Assembly: GCF_041956535.1 (NCBI RefSeq)
Contig: NW_027192199.1
Location: 696,068 to 760,067 of the forward strand
Source: Calcarisporiella thermophila CBS 279.70
Taxonomy: Eukaryota; Calcarisporiellomycota
DNA length: 64,000 nucleotides
Direction: 5' to 3'
Each line of letters opens with the position of its first letter. Within the stretch, counting starts at the first letter, position 1. The notes under the pieces were generated by a model. The model searched no databases, was not told where the DNA came from, and worked only from the letters and a program-made list of their open reading frames with translations. The translations under genes were made by a program, and so were the position numbers. Positions 21,981 through 33,133 of the stretch are shown here, in pieces.

Positions 21981-22824
21981 TTTTATAAATTATTCCTTAA
22001 ATTTAAAAAAGAAAGAATATATATAGGTAAAAAAAGCAATGTTTGTCCTAAAAAATAATATAGGATGAAATCCAAGATCAGTACATCAATCGGTGCCAAC
22101 GACTAGAATGCGAAATCAGAGTAATGACGATTTACCTTTTGGATGACAGAGTAGGGAAAATACAATACCGCCAAAAGATGGCGCCTGGTAATCAATGGGG
22201 GGGGGGGGGGGGAAGGAATGATGTTTTTACATCCGTAGATCAAGTTGGGCTTCTGATATATATTTTTTCAATTACAAACAAACATCATACGTCATCAATT
22301 CGAAGTGTCTGGTTCATCTTAAAGAGCACCTTTATCAGCTAGAATATACACTGTATTTTATTCAACGCTTCAACCGGGAAAATAAAAACAATAAAAAATA
22401 AATTTGCATTAGAAGACAAGAGATAATGATTTAAAAGAGCGAACATAGACAGGATAAAACAGATGCTATCTCTTTGAGAAGTTATAGTATAGACAAAAAC
22501 AATTGAAAAAATGAGTGGAGAAGAGTCCTGACTAAATAAAGCGGTAAAGAAATTGCCCAAGACTAATATCGATGCAAGTGGGCGCAAGTATTGACACGAG
22601 AGAAATGCTTTTAAAATTACAGGAATAAAAGGAGTGAAGGTGAAAAGGAACGGAAGGAGAAGTGAGTTATGTATCAATGAAAGTGGATGTGTGTATGAGT
22701 GCGAATGCGATTGTGTATGTAGGTGGATGCGGAGTATGCAATGGTGTGTGTGTACGTGCGCGTGGAGAAAAACGAGAAAAAAAAAAGTTGGAATGGGCAA
22801 AGCCAAGAGATGGAGCCGCGTCAA
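21981..22824. other. Intergenic region
   Basis: Contains the G3BP-like promoter side, a 16-nt poly-G tract at 22197-22212 and the 3' side of BEM1. A 161-codon minus-strand frame (22339-22824) is low-complexity, abuts the BEM1 stop and has no family resemblance. It is not called. Confidence 0.5.
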
Positions 22825-24787
22825 TTATTCGACATAAACCACGAGTTTCGTTGCATCCTCCTGCAGCGCAAACTTCAGGTCTTCATCACCCTCCAACGGG
22901 ACAAGCAGCCCATTATCAGGGTGCCGCCACCACATTGCGCTCGTGGCCGCAAGATGCCCAATGCTCTCTTCTAGCTTCTCCTCTAGGCCATTATAGGTCA
23001 CATCTAGAAGCCTGACGACATAGATGTCCTCTTCATGCATGATTTTGACTTTGACGGCTTCTCCCATCTTGCGTTCCCGTCGGCTTGTTCGGTCGTTTGG
23101 TTTAACCTGCGTCATCCTCTTATCTTCGACAGAATCTTCAAATAGTGCTCTAGCTCTCTCCCGGTTCGTCCTCACATCTCTATCATCTTCCCTCTCCCTC
23201 TCAGCTTCTTTTTCTCTCTCCCTCTCCCTCACCCTCTCCCTTTCTCTTTCTCTCCTAGCCTTTTCCCGCTCTCTTTCTTTCCTTTCCCTTGCCCGTTCCC
23301 GTGCCCTTTCATTCCAATCATTTTCCCGCTCTGATCTCTCTCTCCGTTCCATTTCCTTTCCTCGTCGTTCCCCCGATCCTCTTCGACCTTCTTCGCTTCC
23401 GCGTCGCTTCTCTTCACTTCCCCTTCGCTCCTCCTCATACCCACTATCATGGGAGGATCGCATCAGAATTCCCCCGACTTCAATGTCGGTGTCCCGCACC
23501 CCGAAGAGCATCTCCATCACCGGATGCTCGAGGATATTCCGCGGCAATTCACACAGCTCTTTCAAGTATGAGTTCAAATCGGCTAGTCTCTCCATGGCAA
23601 CCTCTTCGGATGCATCATCGTCCGGACCAATAAGGTATGGAAGGGTCCGAGGCTGGTCGTGTTGGCCGGCTTCGCGCGGAAATTGGGCCAGCAGGGCTAG
23701 ATGGAAGCGGTAAAAATCTGCGTAGGAACGGTAGAAAAATTGGTGGCGGTTGCTGGTAAGCACCGTATGCACAAGGTACACGTAGTGGTTCTCTGAAAAC
23801 AAGTAGGATTCGACACCAGCGGTACAAATTTTGCGAGTGCTGTGTCTTGATTCTGCTTCATTTAGTTTGGGCGGAGGGGGCGGGGGAGGCGCGGGCACCG
23901 ACATGGGCGAGTAGGCTGAGGACGCGGTGTTGTAGGGAAGAATAGCGCCCCTCAGGGCCTCAGGTATCTGCGCAAGGGGAATGCTTTTCTCTTCGTATCC
24001 TCTCGCCATCTTTTTCCACTCCTCTACCGCAGGCAATCCTGCCTTGCGTCCGTCGATGGATCGCCCTGTGTTGGGGTCACGGACGTTGACAAAGCTGCAA
24101 GGAATCAAGCCTGGCCCTCCCAGCCGACTGATGGGCTTTGCAACAAACCACTCATAGTTGCAGTGTGCCATCACAACAATATACTCTCCCTTGAAGGCAT
24201 CCAGTTCATCTTCTCGCTCTGCTTGAAAATCGAATAGCTACACGGCAACAACACAAAGAATGAGTCAGCTTCAAAACCATGGAGCAAAGATCATTAATAC
24301 TCACCACCACACCATATAGTGTATTATACATGCCATTCTGGTGGTTGGGGTGAATGGCTTTCTTCTTTTTCCCTATAATTATGACAAGCCAGTCAGAAGT
24401 TAGCACACACAGGTCACAGTTGTTCCATTTCCGAATTCAAAGCAACCAACCGTTTCTACGATTCTGCTCTTCAAGCCCACACCACACTAGGTCGCTCCGA
24501 TTAATGGAGTCGCTCTTCTCAAGCACCTGGAAATGATCCCGTGGAACCATGCCGCCGACTCGTGCGGCCGGATTCCAGACTTCGTACCAGTGCCGTGACT
24601 CGCCCACCACATGAAAGAATTCGCCTGCTTCGAAAGAAATTTCCCCCAGGCGCCGGGCGTTTCGGGAGAAGAGCGCCTTAATGACGCGTTGAGGCTGGGG
24701 AGGGAGTGGGGAGGTGGAGGGAATGACCGGAAAGGGTGCCGAGATAGTCGATTTATCTATTGAACCGTGCCGATCTCTTGATGGCAT
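22825..24787 (-). CDS. BEM1: Bem1/Scd2-type polarity scaffold (SH3-SH3-PX-PB1)
   Basis: The family holds Cdc24, Cdc42-GTP and PAK kinase together at growth sites. Three exons (24787-24451, 24372-24305, 24237-22825) join to 605 residues. Order: SH3-1 at 35-90 (ISFEAGEFFHVV, WYEVWNP, MVPRDHF); SH3-2 at about 127-188 (VVLFDFQAEREDELDAF, WFVAKPISRLGGPGLIP); PX at about 270-386; then a 100-residue Arg/Glu-rich stretch at about 402-500; and a C-terminal PB1 at 530-605 (VKVKIMHEEDIYVVRL with the basic cluster typical of the Bem1 side). The start is the ATG before the SH3-1 exon. Its PB1 partner Cdc24 is at 45257-47889. Confidence 0.94.
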
Positions 24788-25485
24788 GGCGGAAGATGCA
24801 GTTCAATGAATGAATGTATGAATGAGTGAGCAGGAGAAGGAAAGTGAGTGAACGAAGCAGCAATATGAAACAGGAGAGAAAAATGGGAACGGGGCAAGGG
24901 GAAGAGGGCTTGGTCAGGTTCACCGGCGAGCTTTTGGGAATGATTTGACCAAGAGCGCTTGTTTTGCTGCATTGTAGGCACAAAAAATTAAGCCGATCTG
25001 AACGAGACCCGTGTTCGATTTAATAACCGAATGGGTCCATGGGTGAGAGGTTGGCCACCACACAAGGGCGATGACGTTGCAGTCAGGGAATCCGAATTTG
25101 CTTGATCGTCAGTGCGTTAGGGTTCGGAGTGCACAATTCTGCGGGTGTGGAGAGGGCTGTGATTGGAATAAGGCGACATAATTTCCTTATATTGTGGTGA
25201 CGGTATCATTGTTTAATTAAAACCAAGAAGAAAAGGGCAAGAGTACAGGAGCCAAGGCATATACCTGTGAAGGGAGAAACGAACTAACAAGATGCACAAA
25301 TTAAATAATGGTTTCGAAATCTTTTTTGTTTGGCTAATATCTAATAAATAGGTGAAAAAAATAGAAAATAGCGGCAGGGAAAAGCGCAAAAGCAAATAGA
25401 TATTGAATTTGTCTGGGAAAAGCGTAAAAGCATTTGGTATGTCATTAACAAGAAGAAAAAGCCCGCTGAAACCATGGTCCCAACT
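24788..25485. other. Intergenic region between GH9 3' end and BEM1 start
   Basis: About 700 bp with the BEM1 promoter on the left and the GH9 3' end on the right. Short open frames here look like chance. No repeat or RNA gene is recognised. Confidence 0.45.
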
Positions 25486-27484
25486 CTAGTAGTATGGGGG
25501 CGTCTTGCCCATCCTCCGCCTGTATATCATCTCGCGAATCTTGTGGCGCATGCGATAGAGGAAGAAACCAGCACACCCAAAGACCACCAACAGCACCAGA
25601 ACCACAATGAGGGCAATGGCCCAGGTTGGCAGGCCACGTCGGGTCGGCCGCGGTCCGAGGGTGACGCTTGCGTAGTAGGGAGGATTGGGGTTTGTCAGCG
25701 CTTGGTAGGCCAGGACTCCTTGGTATGCCTAAGCGAAAGAAGGATGGAAAATCAATTTAGCTTCAATGAGGCTTGGCAGCGGGAAAAGGAGGAGACGGTT
25801 TCAGGATAGTTACCGCGTTGTAGTCACAGGCGACCTCGCTTTGCCTATCGTTTTCACGGTCATCGTCATACCACCCGTCCTCGCCTGGCCCCCCTACAAG
25901 CGCCCCTAGCAGCAGGTTTTTATTGGGGGCGGAGCTTCGAATGCGGCCGATGTCCCCAGCAAAACTGCCAGCATGGTGGGGGTTCAGTGGGCTGTTTGGG
26001 TGGATTCCAACGACATATGGTGTGTTCATGGGGTTTTTGCCCATCACGTAATCCAGCTGTTATATAATAAAAGGAGACGTCGGGAGGGAGGAGTGAGTTT
26101 CCACGCACAACTCAAAAAGAGGCCTATGCCATGGCTTACCTGAGTCTGAACGAATGGGTAATATGTTTCGTTCTTATCCTTGTTCACTTGACTGGCATAG
26201 GTCAACATCAAAAAGGCGGTGTTCATCGGAGGCTGCAGCGAGTTCGACCCGGAGCTGTCACCACACCACATCAGCCCATCTCGCAAGGAGCACTTCTTGT
26301 CCGAGAACTTCACCTTGGCGTCGAGGTACTTTTCCGCCTCAAGCTTGTATTTGGCGGTAGCCGGGTCCACCCGGGCCCCTAGTACATACACGCCTCCCGT
26401 TTTATCGTCCCAATCCATGGGGTTGTTCTTGCCAGCCAGTTTTGCAGAAAATCGATCGAAATAGTCGGAGGCCTTCTGCTTGTAGGCTGTATCGTTCGTG
26501 GCACGGTAGAGCCAAAGAGCACCCCAGACAAGGTCGTCCTCGAATTGGCTCGACCCATAGGCTTCTTGAGAATCTTTCGTGGGCAGAGAATTGTGGTAAA
26601 GCGCATACGGAGCAGTTTCAGCAAATTCAAAGAGCTCAATGGCGTGGTTTAGCAAGCTTTTGGAGTAATCCGCATCGGTATTCTGGAACACTATTGACGA
26701 GGCCGCGAAAGCGGCGGCGGCAGAAGCAGCGGCATCTGTTCCGGGCTTGTCAGCGGTGATCTTATAAATCGGACGAGGCTGTGGGATGTTGGTGTCATCG
26801 CCAAAGTAGTCGTGGTCACGTTTAAGGTCGCCCACCTGGACGTAGAGCTCGCTCTTAGTGGGGTGGGCCTTCTGCATCCAATCCATACCCCATCTAAGCA
26901 TGTCGAGCACTGCGTTGTACTGGTTAGCGACTCTGTAGCCCTGTTCGAATTCAATCGCTCCCCATGATACAATGGTGAGTGTGTAGGAGAGAGGGAACGT
27001 GAATTTAAGGTCTTTATGGAGCATGGAACAGGAAAACATATTAGTAATGAATGAGGACTGGGAAATCTAATCAGAAATCCTTACAATCACCAGCGTCATA
27101 ATATCCGCCTGTTAAATCGGCACCTTCTCTCTTTCCATCATCGAGTGCGGAATCATGTCGCCTAAAGAGATCGATGATGTCAGAGCATGTTTCAATATGG
27201 ACAATATGACAAATGAACATTTACCATGGAACAGGGAAATTGGGGGGAAGCTTCCCACTCCGCTGAGCCATATAAAAGTAGAGCGAAGAATTCAACAACT
27301 TGGCATACTCAGGATTAGGGATTCTAGCAGACGGGCCCTGGTTTTGTGGAGCATTAGGAGCTTGGGATGGCGATGGTACGGAGGAGGAGCTTGGCTCCTG
27401 AGGGGTATCGGATTCGTCCTGCCCGTACGAGACGGACACGAAGAATGTTAGCAGCAGTGCGAGCAATAACCGCCTCAAGCGCAT
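25486..27484 (-). CDS. Glycoside hydrolase family 9 endoglucanase, membrane-anchored
   Basis: GH9 enzymes cut beta-1,4-glucan by inversion. Five exons (27484-27225, 27161-27085, 27011-26140, 26056-25814, 25728-25486) give 564 residues. A signal peptide (MRLRRLLLALLLTFFVSVSYG) is followed by a short Ser/Pro linker. The catalytic domain has the W-R-x-DSAL-DG start, GGYYDAGD with the catalytic base Asp pair, NPHHAGS for the His motif and SEVACDYNAV with the proton-donor Glu. After the domain comes a Pro-rich stretch and a transmembrane helix (ALIVVLVLLVVFGCAGFFLY) with a short basic tail ending PPYY. So it is predicted to be held at the plasma membrane facing the wall, rather than secreted. No cellulose-binding module is seen. 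Confidence 0.93.
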
Positions 27485-29186
27485 GATTGTGCAGGCGGAT
27501 CGAGGGTGCTTGGGGAGGGCTTCAAGGAAAAGGGAAGATAAGTACCGGCTGTCTCGAGGAAATATCTCAAAATACAATCCCGGGCTCGGAGTTGTGTCTA
27601 TTTTAAACCTTAAGTTACCAATAATTGGACCCACGGAAGCCAAGAGAAAGGCTGGGCGAATGGAACGTGCTCGATATATGGAACTTGTACCATATACAGT
27701 TCTTTTACTCATCACCGGAAAAAAAGAGCAGGGCGGCCCTTGGAGAGCCCATTCGCTCCGCCGCATGCTCCTCAAAGCCTCATCTGCAGGTAATGCTTGC
27801 TCCTCGTATCAGGCTCAGTGACAGCTTGGGGGATGGGTGAGGGCCGCCTCCAATCCTATGCTTGGATACAAACCCTCCAGCCTCCTTTGTGTGGCGTACC
27901 CAAATTTCAACCTAAAACACAACCTCTTGGTATTTTAAGATTTTAATTAAAAATTTAAGCCTCTATAAGAATTAGCGCTATCTCTACCCAATTCATCGTG
28001 ATAGAATAGAGGGGCGTAGAATCGAGCAAGGCGTGTTCTTCTTGTTCATTTTCGACCAAATGGACGCCGTGCTTGAACTTTTGCGGCTACCTTTGGATGG
28101 ATCAATAACTCGTGCTTTACTGACCCTCAAAAATCCTTTTTCAGCCGTGCATCGAACGGCGCGATCGCGAGGCAATGTGGAGGGGGGGGGGGCTTTCAGC
28201 CCATATTTTTTTTTGCTGCTTGGGGGCTTGGTCCCCTTCGCAATCTAGGAAGGAGCCCAAGGGTTTAGATTTTTGCCCATTCCTTGGCCGAGCTCGTTGG
28301 CGCTACAAGGACTAAGGTTAGGGTTGAATGAATCGCCGTGTCCAAGATTTTTCTTGGAAAGACCTGGATTCGATGTCGATATTCTCGGGATTGTTGGTGA
28401 GGTTTTTTTCAACTACTGCACCCATGAGGATATCGTTGCTGTGGTCAGAAATAAAGGATTTCCTGGTTAGCAAAAAGATGCCTCAAATTCAGAGAAAGCC
28501 GGTGTTTAAGAAACAAGCAATTCACATCGTGACTTTAATGACAGTTATGCAGAATTTAATGTGCATGATGAAAACTCTCCGCAATACTAACGGGTGGCAA
28601 AGGCTTTTGCCACCCGTTTTCAATACTTGTATTCGTCATCATCCTTGAATAAATCGGGCAGAGCATTCATTAATTCATCTCATCTATTGAGTTGATAAGT
28701 TCCCATTTCCATCCCAGCTCGAGCTCAGGGACAGGTAGCTACGGGGTAAAGAAGAATGCGCTCCCATTTGGATGTAGAGGAGAGATGTCATCGGAGAGCA
28801 ATGTAAATGTTAAATCGATTACACATCGTTCTCCTTGGTGACGTGAAATTAAAACTGTATCAGGTGAAGCCGATGACATCCCTGTTCGCTCTTGTCGTAT
28901 TATGGGATAAATTCCTAGACCCATACCGAGGACGGGGAATGCCACGTCTCTTGAGAACATCCTCATGTTTGCTCCATGCCTCACTTGAATTTATATTATA
29001 AAATTTCAAAGGCGATAACTTTGGTTAGTAGATTGTTGCACCTATCAATAAAAATCTCTAATGACATTACAATCACGATCATATATTTGCAAACAGAGTC
29101 TTGTTGAAATGGAGATGTCTATTAAAGCTAGATATTGAACACTAAAAAAAAAAAGTGCAATGCCAATTAACTTTCCAAGCCTAAAT
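27485..29186. other. Intergenic region with possible small unrecognised gene
   Basis: Contains the GH9 promoter and the 3' side of the WD40 gene. On the plus strand a frame from ATG 28060 (MDAVLELLRLPLDGSITRAL) and another at about 28350-28470 (RPGFDVDILGIVGEVFF) have protein-like composition. I could not join them with convincing splice sites or assign a family, so no CDS is called. A perfect 13-bp hairpin lies at 28589-28618 and a G11 run at 28182-28192. Confidence 0.4.
28589..28618. repeat. Perfect 13-bp inverted repeat with 4-nt loop
   Basis: AACGGGTGGCAAA, loop GGCT, then TTTGCCACCCGTT, followed by two further T residues. It looks like an intrinsic-terminator hairpin, but this is a eukaryotic locus and its role is unknown. 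Confidence 0.8.
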
Positions 29187-30638
29187 TTAGTCCTCTTCTG
29201 ACATCAGTTCAGCCAGTTCTCGTTCCTCTTCTTCGGTTAGACCGGTCTGGGATACCTCTTGTTCTTTCCTCTTTTCTCTTTGTTTTTGTGCCTCTTCTTC
29301 ATTTTCCAGATATTTCTTCCGCCGCTCTTGCATCTCCCGGGCTAATATGCATCAATTGCAATGCGAAGTCAATACCACTCGTGATTTACTTGAGAATGCG
29401 ACTACACTTACTTGTGATGGACCATTTTCTTACTGTACCATCCAAAGAGCCCGTATAGAGAAAAGTTCCAAAGATTTGCATGCAGGATACCTCATCGAAA
29501 TGGCCCTCTAACACGGTTACTAAGGCACCCGACTGGTAAAAAAGCCATGGGGAAAGATTGGTAACTGGTAAAAGAATAACGATGAATGAAGCGAGAGCTT
29601 ACCCCTATGTCCCACACTCTAACATCACCATCGCTGCACCCCGTAAACACATAGGGCCCGGAAGTGACAACACATCGCGTATAATCTGGATGCTCGAGAG
29701 TCGTATCAGGCTTCTCTGTCTATTCAGATTGGCATCAATTAAAGCATACACGGAAATTGGCATGCTGGCCAGCCTCCCTCAGGAAATACAGCACCTCCAC
29801 TCACCTCTAAATCCCACCGTAGCACCCTTTTATCTGCAGATGCACTCCACAAATCCTCCCCCTCCAGGTGTACCCAGTAAACACTTGTGTCGTGGCCTTG
29901 TAGCACACTGCGCTCTTCTCCCGTTGCTGCATCCCAGCGGCGAATGTGTCTATCACTGGAGGCTGAAAAGAGCTGGCCGTCAGGATCCACGGCCATGCTC
30001 TCGATGCTTCGCGTATGACCCTTCAGTACACGTTCACACCGGTAGGTGGAGAGATTCCAGCAGCGAATGGTCGCGTCAGAAGAGCCACTGAAGAGGCCAA
30101 GTGTAGGGATGACGAGCAGAGATTTTACAAAATCAGCGTGTCCCTGGAGAATAGAGATGCATTCTTGTGTCTATGGGTGGAGAGTGAATACCAGCGCAAT
30201 TATATACAATAATCAATAGCTCGTACCTCTGCATTCCACACTCGGATTGTCTTATCCCACGAACCAGTAAATAGATAGGTTATATTGCCGCTTGTAAAGA
30301 GTGCCACACTTGTCACAGGGCCATTATGGCCTTTGTATATCTTTTGAGTTTTTCCTGTCTAAAATTACCAATTTTGATGATATAAAGCTACCTATTTTTT
30401 TGACAAATAGCCAATTCCATTTTTAAAACATTACCTCCAACTCGATTCTTTTGGCAACTGAACCACTCTCTGCAATGTAGGCTGCTCCAGGAACTACAAA
30501 CATGGAGAGAACTTTGGTCGACATGCGGAATACAGCATCGCCTTTGTCATAATTAATTTTCGCGGCCCTTGCAGCGCGAACTTCTATATCACGGTCAGAA
30601 GCAAAAAAGCTGTCCGCTTTGGAGGAGATGTTGACCAT
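29187..30638 (-). CDS. WD40-repeat protein, function unassigned
   Basis: Six exons (30638-30435, 30358-30227, 30170-29805, 29719-29603, 29532-29412, 29341-29187) join to 364 residues. About six WD repeats are visible, for example GHNGPVTSVALF to KTIRVWN, GHADFVKSLLV to ATIRCWN, GHTRSIESMAV to RHIRRWD, GHDTSVYWVHL to KRVLRWD, then DGDVRVWD and GHFDEVSCMQIF to GTVRKWS. A charged coiled C-terminus (QERRKKYLENEEEAQKQREK, then ELAELMSEED) follows the propeller. No signal peptide or membrane segment is seen. The family name could not be fixed. It is a likely scaffold, divergently arranged with the MPDU1-like gene (178 bp between starts). Confidence 0.88.
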
Positions 30639-30816
30639 GATGTAGATGCTATAGTTTGAAAAATTTACACAACTTTAGTCTATAGAAGTATATAAGTATA
30701 TAAGAAATATAAGTTCTATAGTTTTTTTTTTCAACCCGAAACTGTCACAAGCCACACAAAGGATTTTCATCCTCCCTCGAGGGACAAAGGGAACAAAGCT
30801 AGAATCTTAGATTATA
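30639..30816. promoter_or_regulatory. Short divergent promoter region
   Basis: Only 178 bp separate the start codons of the WD40 and MPDU1-like genes, so their promoters must overlap or abut. The segment is AT-rich with a T9 run. No specific site was identified. Confidence 0.45.
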
Positions 30817-31719
30817 ATGCCTCCATCACGGGGATTTTTGTCCCGTTGTTTATATCTTCTGTTCGCTGTTATCAGCTGTATCTTCTTAGCTCTTGCGGCC
30901 CCGCTTCCTGCCCCGCTTGAAGCTGAGCAAGATGGTGGCCAAGTGTATATTAGCTTGCCCGGCATTCTGCGAAATCCTGCTGTTGCGCTCATCGGCGAAC
31001 ACTGCTACACGACACTCGTAGAGCAACTCCATCTCCTCGATTCTGCCTGTCTGCGTCATTCCTTGTCCAAAGGGCTTGGTATGGGCATTGTCGTTGGAAG
31101 TGCCATCGTCAAGGTGCCTCAGCTTCTTACCATCCTGAGACATGCGTCCGCCAGAGGAGTTTCATTCGCTTCATGCGTGCTTGAAACCCTGGCTTACGGA
31201 ATCACGCTGTTTTACAATGTTCGGATGGGCTATCCTTTCAGCACGTACGGAGAAGTTCTGTTTTTGACGATGCAGAACGCAGCCATAGCGATGATGATCT
31301 TATGGTTTGAGGAGTTGAAGCCCCGCCGGTCCAATGCAAGGATGAAGCTGGCCGCAACCTTTGTGGGGATGTTTGTGGTTGCGCAGATTCTTTCCTGGAT
31401 TTCCTCCGGTGTGCTGACGGTGCTTCAAGCCACGAGCATTCCGATCACGCTGGCATCCAAAGTGCCCCAGATTTGGGCGAACTGGAAGAATGCCGGCACG
31501 GGGCGGCTCTCTGCCCTAACCGTCTTCGCCTTTTTTGCTGGCACCAGTGCGCGTGTGTTTACCACTCTGACGGAGCTGGATGATCCACTGGTGCTCTTTG
31601 GCAACGCAAGCGCTGCAGCGCTCAATGGCGTGCTCGTGTTGCAAGTGATCTACTACAACTGGCGATGGGAGGATGTGAGCCAGCTCTTAACCAAGCGGCT
31701 CGACGAAAAGGCGGATTAG
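30817..31719 (+). CDS. MPDU1: MPDU1/Lec35-like PQ-loop protein
   Basis: MPDU1 is an ER membrane protein needed for use of dolichol-phosphate mannose and glucose in glycan and GPI synthesis. This single-exon gene encodes 300 residues. A signal-like hydrophobic N-terminus (LYLLFAVISCIFLALAA) precedes two PQ-loop repeats, VPQLLTILRHASARGVSF and VPQIWANWKNAGTGRLS. About seven hydrophobic helices are visible. The spacing and the GxG-x(4)KVPQ context match the family better than lysosomal PQ-loop transporters. The cleavable-looking signal peptide is an addition compared with the human protein. Confidence 0.87.
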   Translation: MPPSRGFLSRCLYLLFAVISCIFLALAAPLPAPLEAEQDGGQVYISLPGILRNPAVALIGEHCYTTLVEQLHLLDSACLRHSLSKGLGMGIVVGSAIVKVPQLLTILRHASARGVSFASCVLETLAYGITLFYNVRMGYPFSTYGEVLFLTMQNAAIAMMILWFEELKPRRSNARMKLAATFVGMFVVAQILSWISSGVLTVLQATSIPITLASKVPQIWANWKNAGTGRLSALTVFAFFAGTSARVFTTLTELDDPLVLFGNASAAALNGVLVLQVIYYNWRWEDVSQLLTKRLDEKAD

Positions 31720-32137
31720 CATTGGAAATGGGTTCTTTTTTATACCCCTCTAGTACCTATGGATAGGATGATGATGGACGGGATTTCTCTATTTGTATGC
31801 TTTCATGTATATATATCTCTAGAAACTCTATTTATTTTTAATTTAGACGGCAGGATATCAATAGTCAATAAATAAAAACGCCTTTTTTTATTATTGCTAA
31901 AGAGTAAGAGTGCAAATAAAAAGCATAGGATAGAAAATTACGACTAATCAATATTGGGAAAAAAAAGAGAAGAAAAGGATGCAAAAAGAGAGTAAAAAGA
32001 CAATTCAGGTTTTATATTTACAAAAATACTCCATTTATCACAAAAGTTCTGGATCGTAAAAGACAAAGAGTATATGTATATATAAATATATATATCCTCC
32101 TGGTTCGCACCGACTTGGGGGGAGGGGGGGCTACCAA
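31720..32137. other. Convergent 3' intergenic region
   Basis: AT-rich with AATAAA-type signals near 31866-31876 and short TA-rich repeats near 32075-32095. No gene is seen. Confidence 0.45.
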
Positions 32138-33133
32138 CTATCCCAAGACGGACGAGTGTCGACGTTTCCCCGTTAGACTTCCGTTGAGGGGCGAAGACCC
32201 GCACGCCTCCTCTTGCTTCCAGTGCCGCTTAAGCGCATCCGATCTCATAAAGCCCTTCTGACAAGCTCCGCAGACAAACGGACGGTCGCCCGTGTGCAAT
32301 CTCATGTGGCGGTGAAGGTCGTGCTTGCGCGAGAAAGTCCTCTGGCAGGTGGTGCAGTCAAAGGGTTGCCTTGTAAGATGGGAGCGCAGGTGGGCCCGGA
32401 GGTTGTGTGCTCGTTGAAATGTTCGCTCACAGCCGGGATGTGGGCAAGGGTGTAGCGTGGTCGGGGCAGAGAAACGTCGGGCGTATCGGGCAGGGGCGGC
32501 AGAGGCCTTGACATGGCTTGGGATGGCAGAGGGATAGGAGAGGGAGGGTGGGGGAGGAGGCGGGGTGTTAGACGGCGTGGAGAGGTTGGGTGTGACAGGC
32601 GCAGTGGTTGGGATAAGGTGAGAGGAGCTTGGGAGGAGGGAAGCTTCCGGCACGGTGGCAAGCGGGAAGAACTCCCAGCCAGAGGGAACGGGTAACTGTT
32701 GGCATTTGTGCAGCTCCGTGGGGGGCGCGGGGGCGTGAGCAGGGGCTGGGGCAGGAGCGGTGGGAGCGACTTGCGCTTCCTCTAAGGCGGGCATGAAATT
32801 GGCCAGCATGAACATCATCTCCGGGGACGTGCTTGTGGGTAACACAAGATTGTCGAAGCTGGGAGAAGGGGGGAAAAGCAAGGGCTGGGTGGGAGGAGTC
32901 AACAGTTCGAACCCGTCGAACTTCGGCTGCTCCTCGTCCACCTTCTTGTTTCCCATTGTGGCTGCGGCTGCGGCCGCTGCGGCCGCGGCGGTCCTATTAT
33001 CGTGAATCATTCCGATGTCGGTCCATGCCGGGCTCGGGAACTCAAATGTGGATAGATTCTCTTGGTCGACTAGAGAGGGGGGTGCAAATAACGGCGGAGG
33101 CATAGAGTCCTGTTCCATAGCTAGCGGGTGCAT
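32138..33133 (-). CDS. C2H2 zinc-finger transcription factor
   Basis: A single-exon gene of 331 codons. The start was set at the first in-frame ATG (33133); the open frame extends further upstream but without an ATG. The N-terminal two thirds are Pro-rich with an 11-residue Ala run and look disordered. Three zinc fingers lie near the C-terminus. Finger 1 is C-x4-C-x12-H-x3-H (CPHPGCERTFQRAHNLRAH), finger 2 is C-x2-C (CTTCQRTFSRKHDLHRH). Finger 3 (CGACQKGFMRSDALKRH) is followed by C rather than the second His, so C2HC. The arrangement resembles Crz1-like and related fungal factors, but no orthologue is claimed. Confidence 0.85.
   Translation of the reverse strand: MHPLAMEQDSMPPPLFAPPSLVDQENLSTFEFPSPAWTDIGMIHDNRTAAAAAAAAAATMGNKKVDEEQPKFDGFELLTPPTQPLLFPPSPSFDNLVLPTSTSPEMMFMLANFMPALEEAQVAPTAPAPAPAHAPAPPTELHKCQQLPVPSGWEFFPLATVPEASLLPSSSHLIPTTAPVTPNLSTPSNTPPPPPPSLSYPSAIPSHVKASAAPARYARRFSAPTTLHPCPHPGCERTFQRAHNLRAHLRSHLTRQPFDCTTCQRTFSRKHDLHRHMRLHTGDRPFVCGACQKGFMRSDALKRHWKQEEACGSSPLNGSLTGKRRHSSVLG

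Noticed and set aside
22339-22824. 161-codon minus-strand frame downstream of BEM1
   Set aside because: Low-complexity hydrophobic and His/Thr-rich product from AT-rich and simple-repeat DNA; directly abuts a 3' end.
28328-28648. 106-codon plus-strand frame
   Set aside because: Two frames in the same region look equally protein-like and neither joins convincingly to the ATG at 28060. Left as an unassigned region.
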